21,730 nt of DNA from JAYVJM01 sp043769275 (GCA_043769275.1 JAYVJM010000025.1:1-21730), one strand, 5' to 3'; shown: positions 1-8,328, counted from the stretch's first letter. Numbers and translations: made by a program. The notes: generated by a model not told the origin, from the letters alone.

Positions 1-36
1 CTCTGCCGTGTAAACCATTTGCTTTCTCGCCTTCAT
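1..36 (-). CDS. IS3-type transposase OrfA, first 12 codons (partial)
   Basis: The reading frame starts with ATG at 36 on the minus strand and encodes MKARKQMVYTAE before leaving the window. The upstream GGAGAG, about 5 nt away, is a good ribosome-binding site. The Lys/Arg-rich start followed by an aromatic-T-x-E stretch resembles the start of IS3-family OrfA helix-turn-helix proteins. Its place about 60 bp inside an IS3-like end supports the call. Twelve residues cannot settle the subgroup. Confidence 0.5.
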   Translation of the reverse strand, partial: MKARKQMVYTAE

Positions 37-97
37 CGAAACTCTCCGCTTTGTATTTTATTGGCAAAACGGTGTCCACTTTTTGCAGCATAGGTCA
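1..97 (-). mobile_element. End of an IS3-family insertion sequence, running off the left edge
   Basis: Read on the minus strand from 97, the sequence opens TGACCTATGCTGCAAAAAGT and continues GGACACC. It starts with the TG dinucleotide and contains the AAAAGTGGACAC core typical of IS3-family terminal inverted repeats. A short leader, a Shine-Dalgarno-like GGAGAG and an ATG at 36 follow. Only the left end of the element lies in the window, so neither the second inverted repeat nor a target-site duplication can be checked. It sits 72 bp beyond the tgt stop codon, where yajC-secDF often follows in gammaproteobacteria. The family call rests on the end motif and the transposase start only. Confidence 0.6.
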
Positions 98-169
98 TAA
101 ATCTACCTGACTATTTTTGTTTTCAACTATCTGCCGGCGGGGCATAGTGCGACTGCTCTGCAATAACGA
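98..169. other. Gap between tgt and the insertion sequence
   Basis: No gene was seen. An imperfect inverted repeat (ACTAT at 126-130, ATAGT at 144-148, with an inner GCC/GGC pair) could form a small hairpin after tgt. It lacks a T-tract, so it is not a convincing intrinsic terminator. Confidence 0.35.
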
Positions 170-1300
170 TCAAAGCGGCGAAACAGGCAACTCTTGTGCG
201 GCATAGTGCTGTGTCACAAAAGCATCCAGCTTCCCAACGGCAATAGCCGCGCGTAAGCCGCTCATTAGACGCTGATAAAAACGCAAATTGTGAACGGTGT
301 TCAGGTGCGAACCTAAAATTTCACCGCATTTATCCAAATGGTAGAGGTACGCACGCGAAAAATTTTTACAGGTATAGCAATCGCATGTTTCATCCAATGG
401 GCGCTCGTCGTTGCGATACTGTGCATTGCGCAGCTTGAGTTTACCCCACGGCACAAACAAATAAGCGTTGCGCGCATTGCGGGTGGGCATTACGCAGTCA
501 AACATATCAACACCACGCCGCACCCCCTCAACCAAATCATTCGGGGTGCCTACGCCCATGACATAACGGGGCTTGTCGGCTGGCATGTACTGCACGGTGT
601 TATCCAATACGTGCCACATCTCCTCTTTTGGTTCGCCGACCGACAAACCGCCCAAAGCGTAACCATCGCAGTCAAGCGCTTGCAATCCATCCAACGACTT
701 ACGCCGTAAGTGCTCGTACATGCCGCCCTGCACAATACCAAACAAGGCGCTGCGGTTGTCGCCATGCGCCGTACGTGAACGAGCACCCCAGCGCAACGAC
801 AATTCCATTGATTCCCGTGCTTGCTCCTCCGTTGCCGGATAAGGCGTGCACTCATCAAAGCTCATGACGATATCAGCACCGAGCTTGTGCTGGACGCTAA
901 TCGCCTCCTCCGGCCCAAGAAATACTGGGCTGCCATCAACAGGCGAGCGAAAAGACACCCCCGCCTCCGTGATTTTGCGCAACTTGCCCAAACTCCACAC
1001 CTGAAAACCACCGGAATCCGTGAGGATAGGTTTATTCCAGCCCATAAAGCCGTGCAGCGAGCCAAAACGCTCAATGGTTTCGGTTCCCGGGCGCAACATC
1101 AAATGGAAGGTATTGCCGAGAATGATTTCCGCCCCCACCTCCAACAAATCACGCGGGGTCATGGCCTTTACTGTGCCATAGGTGCCCACTGTCATAAATG
1201 CAGGGGTTTGCACATCGCCACGCGGAAAATGCAATACACCGCGCCGCGCCGCGCCGTCGGTGGCGGTGACTTCAAACTGCATGTGGCATTCACGACGCAT
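170..1300 (-). CDS. tgt: Queuine/preQ1 tRNA-guanine transglycosylase
   Basis: Exchanges G34 in GUN-anticodon tRNAs (Asp, Asn, His, Tyr) for the queuosine precursor preQ1, in the cytoplasm. The protein closely resembles bacterial Tgt over its full length. It has TDSGGFQVWSLG with the conserved Asp, FDECTPYPA, LFGIVQGG, MFDCVMPTRNARN with the nucleophilic Asp, and a C-terminal zinc site of the C-x-C-x2-C...H form (CDCYTC followed by YHLDKC). Start choice: ATG at 1300 has GAGGAAA (1307-1313) 6 nt upstream and overlaps the queA end by 11 bp. ATG at 1282 gives the N-terminus (MQFEVTATDG) that matches E. coli numbering but has a weaker site. A longer frame to 1315 is unlikely. It lies directly downstream of queA, the next enzyme in the same pathway, and is probably co-transcribed with it. 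Confidence 0.97.
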   Translation of the reverse strand: MRRECHMQFEVTATDGAARRGVLHFPRGDVQTPAFMTVGTYGTVKAMTPRDLLEVGAEIILGNTFHLMLRPGTETIERFGSLHGFMGWNKPILTDSGGFQVWSLGKLRKITEAGVSFRSPVDGSPVFLGPEEAISVQHKLGADIVMSFDECTPYPATEEQARESMELSLRWGARSRTAHGDNRSALFGIVQGGMYEHLRRKSLDGLQALDCDGYALGGLSVGEPKEEMWHVLDNTVQYMPADKPRYVMGVGTPNDLVEGVRRGVDMFDCVMPTRNARNAYLFVPWGKLKLRNAQYRNDERPLDETCDCYTCKNFSRAYLYHLDKCGEILGSHLNTVHNLRFYQRLMSGLRAAIAVGKLDAFVTQHYAAQELPVSPL

Positions 1301-2378
1301 CAGGTATTTCCTCAAAAGCCAAAGTATTGTGGGTCATCCACATTGCATCGCCATAACTGTAAAAGCGGTAGCGATTTTCTATCGCCGCCTGATAAGCCTT
1401 TTTGATGTTTTGATAACCAGCAAAAGCCGATACCAGCATCAACAAAGTGGATTCTGACAAATGAAAATTGCTCAGTAACGCATCCACTACACGAAACCGA
1501 AAGCCCGGGTAAATAAAAATATTTGTGTCGCCACAAAAAGGCTTTAGCTCACCGTCTTGCGCTGCCGTTTCCAAACAACGCACGCTGGTAGTACCCACCG
1601 CTATCACCCGCCCACCGCAGGCTTTGGCGCGCTTGACGGCATCGCACACGCCAGCACTCACCTCAAGCCACTCGCTATGCATGTGGTGGTCACGAATATC
1701 ATCGGCACGCACAGGCTGAAACGTACCCGCACCCACATGCAAGGTCACAAACTGGGTATCAACGCCACGCGCACGCAGCGCCGCCATCATCGCCTCATCA
1801 AAATGTAGCCCCGCCGTGGGCGCGGCCACAGCACCCGCTTGGCTGGCATACACGGTTTGATAACGCTCGCTATCGCTTAGCTCATCTTCGCGTCCGTCTC
1901 TTTTATTAACAATATAAGGAGGCAACGGCATGTGACCGAGTAACGCGAGCCACTCCTGCACGCTGCGCTCTGGCGGAAAACGCAAATGAAACAGATCATC
2001 CACACGCGCCAGCATATCGAGAACGACATCAGACGTGCCTACCGGCACATCTAAACACAACTGGGTGCTCGACTTTGGCGCACGACTGGCGCGTATATGC
2101 GCCAATACTTCGCAATTATTGAGCACACGCTCAATCAAAATTTCAATCCTGCCGCCACTGGGTTTACTGCCAAACAAACGCGCAGGCAGCACGCGCGTGT
2201 TATTAAACACCATCAAATCACCCGCACGCACCAAGTCGAGCAGGTCGGGAAATTGAGCGTTCCGTAACGCACCAGTCTCACCCGTCAGACACAGCAAACG
2301 GCTACCCGTGCGCATCGCTGCGGGCTTAGCGGCAATCAGCTCTTCAGGAAGATCATAGGAAAATAGACTGCGCTGCAT
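1290..2378 (-). CDS. queA: S-adenosylmethionine:tRNA ribosyltransferase-isomerase
   Basis: Transfers and isomerises the ribosyl group of S-adenosylmethionine onto preQ1 in tRNA, giving epoxyqueuosine. It acts after Tgt. The 362-residue protein is the usual length. It carries the family stretches VFNNTRVLPARLFG, EILIERVL, LAHIRASRAPK, GHMPLPPYI, AGAVAAPTAGLHFD, TLHVGAGTFQPVR, IAVGTTSVRCLE and FIYPGF, followed by LLSNFHLSESTLLMLVSAFA. The ATG at 2378 gives the expected start (MQRSLFSYDLPEELIAAKP). No clear Shine-Dalgarno sequence is visible before it. The 3' end overlaps the start of tgt by 11 bp, which suggests coupled translation. Confidence 0.97.
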   Translation of the reverse strand: MQRSLFSYDLPEELIAAKPAAMRTGSRLLCLTGETGALRNAQFPDLLDLVRAGDLMVFNNTRVLPARLFGSKPSGGRIEILIERVLNNCEVLAHIRASRAPKSSTQLCLDVPVGTSDVVLDMLARVDDLFHLRFPPERSVQEWLALLGHMPLPPYIVNKRDGREDELSDSERYQTVYASQAGAVAAPTAGLHFDEAMMAALRARGVDTQFVTLHVGAGTFQPVRADDIRDHHMHSEWLEVSAGVCDAVKRAKACGGRVIAVGTTSVRCLETAAQDGELKPFCGDTNIFIYPGFRFRVVDALLSNFHLSESTLLMLVSAFAGYQNIKKAYQAAIENRYRFYSYGDAMWMTHNTLAFEEIPDAS

Positions 2379-2551
2379 GAATAGTTAGGTGCCGAAGAAA
2401 AGAAACAGGAGGCAATCCGATAAAAATAGCGGGGCGCGTATTGTCCACAGATACAGCCTGTTCCACAAACGCGACACAAAACAGCGCAATATTGGCTGGA
2501 ACTTTCAACAAGTATGCTTGCTGCAAACACAGCGCAAATTTCACCCAAAAA

Positions 2552-2585
2552 CCGTCACGAATCTGTCACAAGCGCCCAGCATAAT
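2552..2585 (+). promoter_or_regulatory. Pho box plus -10 element upstream of the porin gene
   Basis: CCGTCACGAATCTGTCAC at 2552-2569 is an 18-bp pair of 7-mer direct repeats (CCGTCAC and CTGTCAC) separated by 4 bp. It matches the PhoB consensus (CTGTCAT-A[A/T]A[A/T]-CTGTCA[C/T]) at about 15 of 18 positions. Exactly 10 bp downstream lies CATAAT (2580-2585), a 5/6 match to the sigma-70 -10. This is the spacing known for PhoB-activated promoters that lack a -35 box. Inference: the porin is induced under phosphate limitation. No second tandem box is evident 11 bp upstream. Confidence 0.65.
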
Positions 2586-2591
2586 TGCCGC

Positions 2592-2610
2592 AGCCAGAAG
2601 CCATCTGGCT
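2592..2610 (+). promoter_or_regulatory. Stem-loop at the predicted 5' end of the porin mRNA
   Basis: AGCCAGA (2592-2598) and TCTGGCT (2604-2610) pair perfectly around a 5-nt loop. With the -10 at 2580-2585 the predicted transcription start falls close to 2592, so this hairpin would form the very 5' terminus of the transcript. A 5'-terminal stem-loop is known to stabilise E. coli ompA mRNA. A similar role here is inference. Confidence 0.4.
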
Positions 2611-2689
2611 ATTTATTGTGAGCCTGGCCTGCTTGTTGCCTTAGGGCAATCACAAGACTCATTTATAACTTCACCGAAAGGATCACCAC

Positions 2690-3904
2690 ATGCAACGCAA
2701 ACTCCTCCCTTTGGCAATCAGCGCTGCTCTTGCGAGCTATAACGGCCTTGTAATGAGCGACATCACAGCATACGGAAAGGTGAACCTTAGCCTTCAAAAT
2801 AACAGCTTTGACTATTTGGGCTTGGCACAACAAAACAACTGGACACTGAACAGCAACTCTTCATTTGTGGGCGCGAAAGGAAAATCCAAAATTACTGATG
2901 ACCTGAATGCCATTTATAAACTGGAATACGAAGTATTTGTCGATGGCGGCGGCAACCAAGGTTTAGGTGTTAATAACAGCAACACGTTTAATCAACGTAA
3001 CACCTATGTTGGCTTGGCCAGTACCGATTGGGGTCAAGTTATCGCCGGCAAAAATGATACCCCGCTCAAAATGGCCGCAAGCGGCACAGACATGTTCGAC
3101 AACTTAGTGCTGGGCGACATCAACACCTACATGGTCGGCGAAGATCGCGAAAACAATACGATTATCTACAGCACGCCTGAAATGGCGGGCTTTACCGTAA
3201 CAGCGGCAACCATCCTTGGCGAAGAAACCAATAAAGAAGGCGACAAAGCACAGCAGCAAAATACCGCGCTGGGCGACAGCCTGTCTGGCGTTATTAAATA
3301 CACAGCGAATGATATGTTTTGGGTCGCGCTATCTGGCAACAGCAATGTGGAAAACACCAACATCGTGCGTCTGAATGCCAACCTAGCAGTCAGCGACTGG
3401 ACATTTAATGCGCAGGCACAAACAGCCGATGTCAGCAATAACGATCTGTATGAAAACGGCAACAGCGGCAGTTACCAAAGCGGCATAGGCAGCTCTAAAG
3501 GTCTTTACGGAAAATATGCGCTATGGGCAGCACTGAACGGCGGCGGCAGTTGCTCACCAGGTAAGTTAACGACCAGCGCCTGTCACGACTATTCGGGCGG
3601 CATCGACAAACAAGATGCCTATATGGCGAATGCGAAATACCAAATGGGCGATTGGGCATTCAAGGCACAGATTGGTCAGAGCACATCTGACACATTCAGA
3701 GACTTCAGCGCCACCGGCAATCGCAGCTTTGTTGCCACTCAAACTGCAGTGGGCGTGGATTATGCGCTAAACAAAAACGTCACAGTTTTTAGTTATGTGT
3801 CACATATTGGCGTTGATCTAGACAACGTAGCCTCATTGAAGGGCAAAGCCAATGACGATGCGGAGTTCACTACCGGCGGTGTAGGCTTGGAGGCCAAATT
3901 TTAA
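2690..3904 (+). CDS. Outer-membrane porin (Gram-negative general porin type)
   Basis: A 404-residue predicted outer-membrane beta-barrel for passive diffusion of small solutes. The N-terminus (MQRKLLPLAISAALAS...) is a signal peptide, with mature sequence probably starting near DITAYGKVNLSLQ, a typical first porin strand. The porin stretches YVGLASTDWGQVIAGKNDTP and FVGAKGKSKITDDLNAIYKL are present. The chain ends ...GGVGLEAKF, with the terminal Phe recognised by the BAM complex. The start is supported by AAGGAT 6 nt before the ATG. It is flanked by a Pho-type promoter and a strong terminator, so it is transcribed alone. Substrate preference cannot be read from the sequence. The promoter makes phosphate or phosphorylated solutes a reasonable guess. 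Confidence 0.9.
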   Translation: MQRKLLPLAISAALASYNGLVMSDITAYGKVNLSLQNNSFDYLGLAQQNNWTLNSNSSFVGAKGKSKITDDLNAIYKLEYEVFVDGGGNQGLGVNNSNTFNQRNTYVGLASTDWGQVIAGKNDTPLKMAASGTDMFDNLVLGDINTYMVGEDRENNTIIYSTPEMAGFTVTAATILGEETNKEGDKAQQQNTALGDSLSGVIKYTANDMFWVALSGNSNVENTNIVRLNANLAVSDWTFNAQAQTADVSNNDLYENGNSGSYQSGIGSSKGLYGKYALWAALNGGGSCSPGKLTTSACHDYSGGIDKQDAYMANAKYQMGDWAFKAQIGQSTSDTFRDFSATGNRSFVATQTAVGVDYALNKNVTVFSYVSHIGVDLDNVASLKGKANDDAEFTTGGVGLEAKF

Positions 3905-3929
3905 CGCCTGCAACTGACTGTTTTTCGCT

Positions 3930-3958
3930 AAAAAACCCCGCTTTACGCGGGGTTTTTT
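3930..3958 (+). terminator. Rho-independent terminator after the porin gene
   Basis: CCCCGC (3936-3941) pairs with GCGGGG (3947-3952) around a 5-nt loop. It is extended by AAAAAA (3930-3935) against TTTTTT (3953-3958), giving a 12-bp stem ending in a T-tract. It lies 25 bp past the porin stop. The symmetry means it could also work in the opposite direction. Confidence 0.93.
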
Positions 3959-4020
3959 ATGCTCACCAAATGGTGCCTCACACGCAAAAAACATCAAAAA
4001 CTCATAGAGGTGAATGTCGT

Positions 4021-4054
4021 TATAATGCCCGCCGTTGTTTTGCCTATGAGGGAA
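4021..4054 (+). promoter_or_regulatory. fabV -10 element and ribosome-binding site
   Basis: A perfect TATAAT lies at 4021-4026 and GAGGGAA at 4048-4054, 7 nt before the fabV ATG. The predicted leader is only about 30 nt. No good -35 box is visible 16-18 bp upstream of the -10, so the promoter call rests on the -10 and its position after a terminator. Confidence 0.5.
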
Positions 4055-4061
4055 CCTGCCC

Positions 4062-5249
4062 ATGATTATCCAGCCTAAAGTTCGTGGTTTTATTTGCACT
4101 AATGCACATCCCACAGGGTGCGCGGCTAACGTCAAACAGCAAATTGATTATGTAAAAAACAATGACGTAATCAATGGATGCGCAAAAAACGTGTTGGTCA
4201 TCGGCGCATCAACAGGTTACGGGTTGGCTTCGCGCATCACTGCGGCTTTTGGAGGCAATGCCAAAACGCTGGGGATTTTTTTTGAAAAAGAACCCGATGA
4301 AAAACGCACCGGATCAGCAGGCTGGTACAACTCCGCTGCGTTTCAAAAATTTGCAGAAGCTGAAGGCCTATACGCCAAAAACATCAATGGCGATGCTTTT
4401 TCTAGTGCGATAAAACAGAAAGCAATCGACATCATCAAAACCGACATGGGCAAGGTTGACTTAGTCATCTACAGCCTCGCTTCCCCGCGCCGACAACACC
4501 CTGTCAGCGGCGTGGTATACAACTCTGTATTGAAGCCAATAGGTGAAGCCGTCACCCTGCGCGGCGTAAATACAGACAAACTAACCGTTGAGGATGTAAC
4601 ACTGCAGCCAGCCACTGAAGATGAAATAGCCAACACTGTGGCGGTGATGGGCGGCGAAGACTGGCAGATGTGGATAGACGCTCTGCGCGCCGCAGATGCC
4701 TTAGCCGACAACTGTATAACAACGGCCTATACCTACATTGGCGAAGAAGTAACACGCGCAGTTTATTGGGACGGCACGATTGGCGCCGCCAAAAAAGACC
4801 TCGACCGCGCGTGCGCCGCCATCGACAAAACTCTACAACCCCTCCACGGCAGGGCTTATGTTTCTGTACTGAAAGCCTTGGTCACACAAGCGAGCGCAGC
4901 TATTCCTGTCATGCCGCTGTATCTATCGCTCCTCTACAAAGAAATGAAAAAACAAGGCACACACGAAGGATGTATTGAGCAAATTGATGGCTTGTTTCGC
5001 ACTGGCTTATACAGCGGCCAAAAAAGCCTAGACACTGAAGGCCGCCTGCGCATGGACGGCAAAGAATTACGCCCAGAAATCCAGCAAGCAGTAGAGGCCG
5101 CGTGGCCGCAAGTCACCACAGAAAACCTCGATAAAATTACTGATTTTAAAGGCTACAAAGAGGAATTCTTGAAGTTGTTTGGCTTTGGTCTTGATGGCGT
5201 TAATTACAATGAAGATGTGAGCCCTGTTGTACCGTTGAGTCTGTCTTAA
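4062..5249 (+). CDS. fabV: Enoyl-ACP / trans-2-enoyl-CoA reductase, FabV type
   Basis: Catalyses the last reductive step of each fatty-acid elongation cycle using NADH. The 395-residue length fits FabV, and the start MIIQPKVRGFICTNAHPTGC is characteristic. The cofactor-binding region VLVIGASTGYGLASR follows at about residues 45-60. The FabV-specific Y-x8-K active site is present as Tyr235 and Lys244 (YWDGTIGAAKK), the numbering known for Burkholderia FabV. FabV enzymes are generally much less sensitive to triclosan than FabI. The gene stops immediately before the start of the next gene with no gap, so translational coupling is likely. Confidence 0.97.
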   Translation: MIIQPKVRGFICTNAHPTGCAANVKQQIDYVKNNDVINGCAKNVLVIGASTGYGLASRITAAFGGNAKTLGIFFEKEPDEKRTGSAGWYNSAAFQKFAEAEGLYAKNINGDAFSSAIKQKAIDIIKTDMGKVDLVIYSLASPRRQHPVSGVVYNSVLKPIGEAVTLRGVNTDKLTVEDVTLQPATEDEIANTVAVMGGEDWQMWIDALRAADALADNCITTAYTYIGEEVTRAVYWDGTIGAAKKDLDRACAAIDKTLQPLHGRAYVSVLKALVTQASAAIPVMPLYLSLLYKEMKKQGTHEGCIEQIDGLFRTGLYSGQKSLDTEGRLRMDGKELRPEIQQAVEAAWPQVTTENLDKITDFKGYKEEFLKLFGFGLDGVNYNEDVSPVVPLSLS

Positions 5250-6125
5250 ATGCCGACTCAATCGGGTACAACGGTGCGTATTTCACCGCGTGTTGCGCGG
5301 GTGACAGCCAATAATCCAGGCATGATGACCGGTGCAGGAACGAACACCTACGTGCTCGGGCGCACCGAAATCGCGGTGATAGACCCGGGCCCTTGCGATG
5401 AAAAGCATGTAGAAGCCACTTTAACGGCGGCAATTGAGCATGCGCCAGACGCAAAAATCCACTGGATTATTGTCACGCACACGCACCCAGACCACTCCCC
5501 CGCCGCCAAATTATTGGCAGAAAAAACCGGTGCCAAATTGGTCGGTTGTGTGCTGCAAGACGATGGCTATCAAGACCGCAGCTTTTGTGTTTCGCGCAAT
5601 GTTCAACATGGCGACTTAATTATTGGCCGCGACTTCACGTTAGAAGCCATTGCCACACCTGGGCATGTTGCAAACCACTTTTGTTATTTTCTGCGCGAAG
5701 AAGGATTGGTGTTCACGGGCGACCACATCATGGGAGGCTCAAGCGTTGTAATTATCCCCCCCAGTGGCGACATGACCGACTACTTAGCGTCATTGGCGCG
5801 TCTGAAAGATTATCCCATCCAGCAGTTACTGCCTGGGCATGGCGATGCGATAACAGACCCCATCAGCACCATAAATGTGCGGATATCCCACCGTTTGCGC
5901 CGCGAAGAAAAGATACTCCGGCGACTGCGCACACACGGGGAGATATCTTTGGACGCATTGACACCCTTGGTCTATGACGACGTTGATCCCACACTGCACA
6001 GAATGGCGCAAGCCTCGCTATGGGCGCACCTACTGAAGCTAGAAAAAGAAGGGCGCGCACGTCAACAATTTGAACAACACTGGCTTTTTGGCGAGCGGCG
6101 CTGGGGTTTGTGCAGCGATGTTTAG
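5250..6125 (+). CDS. LACTB2-like metallo-beta-lactamase-fold hydrolase
   Basis: A 291-residue MBL-fold protein. The metal motif THTHPDH places His77, His79, Asp81 and His82. Further ligands are probably His139 (TPGHVANHF), Asp158 (FTGDHIMGG) and His197 (LPGHGD). The IPPSGDMTDYLASLARL segment and a C-terminal basic helical part (HRLRREEKILRRLR, then a winged-helix-like end) fit the LACTB2 group. The human member of that group is a mitochondrial endoribonuclease. Bacterial members are mostly uncharacterised, so the substrate is unknown. The ATG follows the fabV TAA directly. The N-terminal NNPGMMTGAGTNTYVLG is typical of the group and supports this start. Confidence 0.88.
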   Translation: MPTQSGTTVRISPRVARVTANNPGMMTGAGTNTYVLGRTEIAVIDPGPCDEKHVEATLTAAIEHAPDAKIHWIIVTHTHPDHSPAAKLLAEKTGAKLVGCVLQDDGYQDRSFCVSRNVQHGDLIIGRDFTLEAIATPGHVANHFCYFLREEGLVFTGDHIMGGSSVVIIPPSGDMTDYLASLARLKDYPIQQLLPGHGDAITDPISTINVRISHRLRREEKILRRLRTHGEISLDALTPLVYDDVDPTLHRMAQASLWAHLLKLEKEGRARQQFEQHWLFGERRWGLCSDV

Positions 6126-6208
6126 GCATTACCATAGAGACCCTTTTACCATTGGCCACCCCCAAATCGCGGAGTGACAGGCTATTTATTCATGAGGAGC
6201 AGACCACC

Positions 6209-7138
6209 ATGAGCACAGCGATGCCTGTAATTAGCGGCAGCATAGTGGCACTAGTGACCCCCATGCAGCCAAACGGGGCTATCGACTGGCCTGCAATAGA
6301 TGCCTTGCTCGAATGGCACATTGGGGCGGGAACACGTGCGATTGTGACAGTGGGTACGACGGGTGAATCAGCCACATTAACAATCAATGAACACTGCCAA
6401 CTGATTAAGTACGTCGCCGCACGCGTGGCGGGACGAATCCCCGTCATTGCCGGCACCGGTGCAAATTCCACATCAGAAGCCATCGAATTAACGCAAGCCG
6501 CCAAAGCCGCCAAAGCAGATGCTTGCCTGCTTGTCACGCCCTACTACAACAAGCCAACACAGGAAGGTCTGTTTTTACACCATAAAGCAATCGCAGAATC
6601 GGTTGCGATTCCTCAAATCCTGTATAACGTGCCAAGCCGCACGGCATGCGACATGCTTCCAGAAACCGCGCTGCGTTTAGCTGCTGTGCAAAATATTATT
6701 GGGATCAAAGAAGCAACCGGTAATCTCGAACGCGCAAAAACTATCATTGAGCGCGCTCCTGCCAATTTTTTTGTTTACTCTGGCGACGACGCTACCGCCG
6801 TTGAGTTGATTTTACTGGGCGGGCATGGAGACATTTCCGTAACAGCCAATATCGCCCCACAGCAAGTAGCCGAAATGAACCGCTTGGCACTGGCAGGAGA
6901 GGTCGTCGCGGCGCGTGCGATCAATGAGCAACTCATGCCACTGCATGAAGCCATGTTTATTGAATCCAATCCTATTCCGGTGAAATGGGCGCTGGCTGAG
7001 ATGGGACGCATTCCACGCGGTATTCGCCTGCCGCTTACAACACTATCCGCACATCAACAGGCGCATATGTCCGCCACTTTGCGTGCAGCGGGTCTGTTGA
7101 CTGAAGCACACAAAATGAAAACCGTAATGAACACATGA
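6209..7138 (+). CDS. dapA: 4-hydroxy-tetrahydrodipicolinate synthase
   Basis: Condenses pyruvate with aspartate semialdehyde, the first committed step of the diaminopimelate/lysine pathway. The protein has 309 residues from the chosen ATG. It shows GSIVALVTPM, the TTGES loop at about 50-54, YNVPSRT with the catalytic Tyr139 and Arg144, and GIKEATGN with the Schiff-base Lys167. GAGGAG at 6194-6199 sits 9 nt before the ATG at 6209. The frame is open back to 6110 but that would overlap the previous gene and add unrelated residues. The stop overlaps the bamC start as ATGA. dapA-bamC adjacency is a standard gammaproteobacterial arrangement. Confidence 0.97.
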   Translation: MSTAMPVISGSIVALVTPMQPNGAIDWPAIDALLEWHIGAGTRAIVTVGTTGESATLTINEHCQLIKYVAARVAGRIPVIAGTGANSTSEAIELTQAAKAAKADACLLVTPYYNKPTQEGLFLHHKAIAESVAIPQILYNVPSRTACDMLPETALRLAAVQNIIGIKEATGNLERAKTIIERAPANFFVYSGDDATAVELILLGGHGDISVTANIAPQQVAEMNRLALAGEVVAARAINEQLMPLHEAMFIESNPIPVKWALAEMGRIPRGIRLPLTTLSAHQQAHMSATLRAAGLLTEAHKMKTVMNT

Positions 7139-8295
7139 GGCTCTTGTTTGCTGTGAAAGATTCGTTTTCTATAAAAATTATCCATATTATCCTGCTGCCC
7201 CCACTGCTGTTACTGCAAGGTTGCGGTATGTTTTTTGGGTCTGAAGGCTATTTTCGTGACCACCGCGATGATTATCTAAAAGCAGAACCTATCGCACCGG
7301 TGAAGCTGCCCGCAGGCGTTAAAAGCGAGACAATGGGCGAACTCTTTGTTATTCCACCCATTCCTGATACGAATGCGCCAATGCCAGCGGAGTTTGAGAC
7401 ACCACACCCCGCCAGCACCATTGCGTTGGGCGAACAACGCAACAATGTCAAAATCCAAAAGTTGGATCAGCGCCGCTGGATAGCCATCAACGAGGCACCA
7501 GGCGAAGTCTGGCCACGCGTGCGCGCTTTTTTGAGTGAGCACGGTTTTAGCACAACGACGGCAGACCCCAGCACAGGCACTTTAGAAACAGGCTGGCTCT
7601 CAATAAAAGATCACCCCGATAGCAAAGACCGTTATCGCATCCGCCTAGAACCCGGCCTGCGTAATGCATCGACAGAAATTCACATTTTGCAAACAAGCAG
7701 CACAAACGCGATGCCCAGTGACGCAATTACTTGGCCGGAACAATCGCTCAATCCGCAACGTGAAGCGTGGATGGTCGATCAGCTATCAGCCTTTCTGGCA
7801 CATGAGGAGCAAGGGCAAGCCTCGATGCTGGCACAAGCCATTGGAACGAGCTACCCAAAAGTCATACTGATTGATCAAGGGAATAAGCCCATGCTGGTCT
7901 TAAAGCTAGACTACGCCCGCGCTTGGGCTTCAGTCGGCGGCGCTCTGGATCGACGCGGCTTTCATGTCGATGATATGAACCGAGACAAAGGCCAGTTTTT
8001 TGTAAGTTACTCAGCCAAAAAGGCGAAAGCCGCCGCACGCGAAGAAGCCGCCGCTCTCAGCAATGACAAAGAAGCGGCACCGGTACAAGAGCCAGGCATT
8101 TTTAGCCGCATCGGCAATACCTTTGGCCTAGGTGATGGCGACCCTGACAAACCAGACGATACTGAAACCTTCAGGGTGCAGTTGAAAGAAGACCCTAATC
8201 AAATACGCGTATGGCTAACCGACACGCAAAACAATCCCTTAGACAGACTACAAGCTGACAAACTGCTGCGCCTTATTCGCGCCAACCTCCTGTAA
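7135..8295 (+). CDS. bamC: Outer-membrane assembly lipoprotein BamC (NlpB/DapX)
   Basis: Accessory lipoprotein of the BAM complex that inserts beta-barrel proteins into the outer membrane. The 386-residue protein begins with a hydrophobic signal (IIHIILLPPLLLLQGC), with the lipidated Cys at position 30. A flexible Pro-rich stretch follows, then two helix-grip-like domains (about 105-215 and 245-385). A charged Ala/Lys/Glu linker (AKKAKAAAREEAAAL) and an Asp-rich loop lie inside the second. Its identity rests on the lipobox, the domain layout and its place after dapA. The ATGA overlap with dapA indicates co-translation. The signal peptide is slightly long, so a later start is possible, but none has a better ribosome-binding site. 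Confidence 0.9.
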   Translation: MRLLFAVKDSFSIKIIHIILLPPLLLLQGCGMFFGSEGYFRDHRDDYLKAEPIAPVKLPAGVKSETMGELFVIPPIPDTNAPMPAEFETPHPASTIALGEQRNNVKIQKLDQRRWIAINEAPGEVWPRVRAFLSEHGFSTTTADPSTGTLETGWLSIKDHPDSKDRYRIRLEPGLRNASTEIHILQTSSTNAMPSDAITWPEQSLNPQREAWMVDQLSAFLAHEEQGQASMLAQAIGTSYPKVILIDQGNKPMLVLKLDYARAWASVGGALDRRGFHVDDMNRDKGQFFVSYSAKKAKAAAREEAAALSNDKEAAPVQEPGIFSRIGNTFGLGDGDPDKPDDTETFRVQLKEDPNQIRVWLTDTQNNPLDRLQADKLLRLIRANLL

Positions 8296-8328
8296 GTGTG
8301 GCATTTAAAAACGAACAGGCACTAATTT

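Larger units (their letters stand above)
2379..2689. other. 311-bp divergent intergenic region between queA and the porin gene
   Basis: No protein-coding gene is supported here. The right half holds the porin promoter (Pho box and -10, annotated separately) and a leader of about 98 nt. The leader contains a 7-bp perfect stem-loop (2592-2610), a weaker 5-bp one (2636-2649) and the porin ribosome-binding site (AAGGAT, 2678-2683). The left half must also contain the queA promoter, but no clear -35/-10 pair could be assigned to it by eye. Confidence 0.6.

Noticed and set aside
821..1405. 194-codon open frame on the plus strand opposite tgt
   Set aside because: It lies antisense to tgt and the end of queA, both of which match known families throughout. 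Its translation has no domain-like pattern and no ribosome-binding site.
3166..3462. Minus-strand open frame inside the porin gene
   Set aside because: It is a shadow of the porin frame, with no ribosome site and no recognisable protein features.
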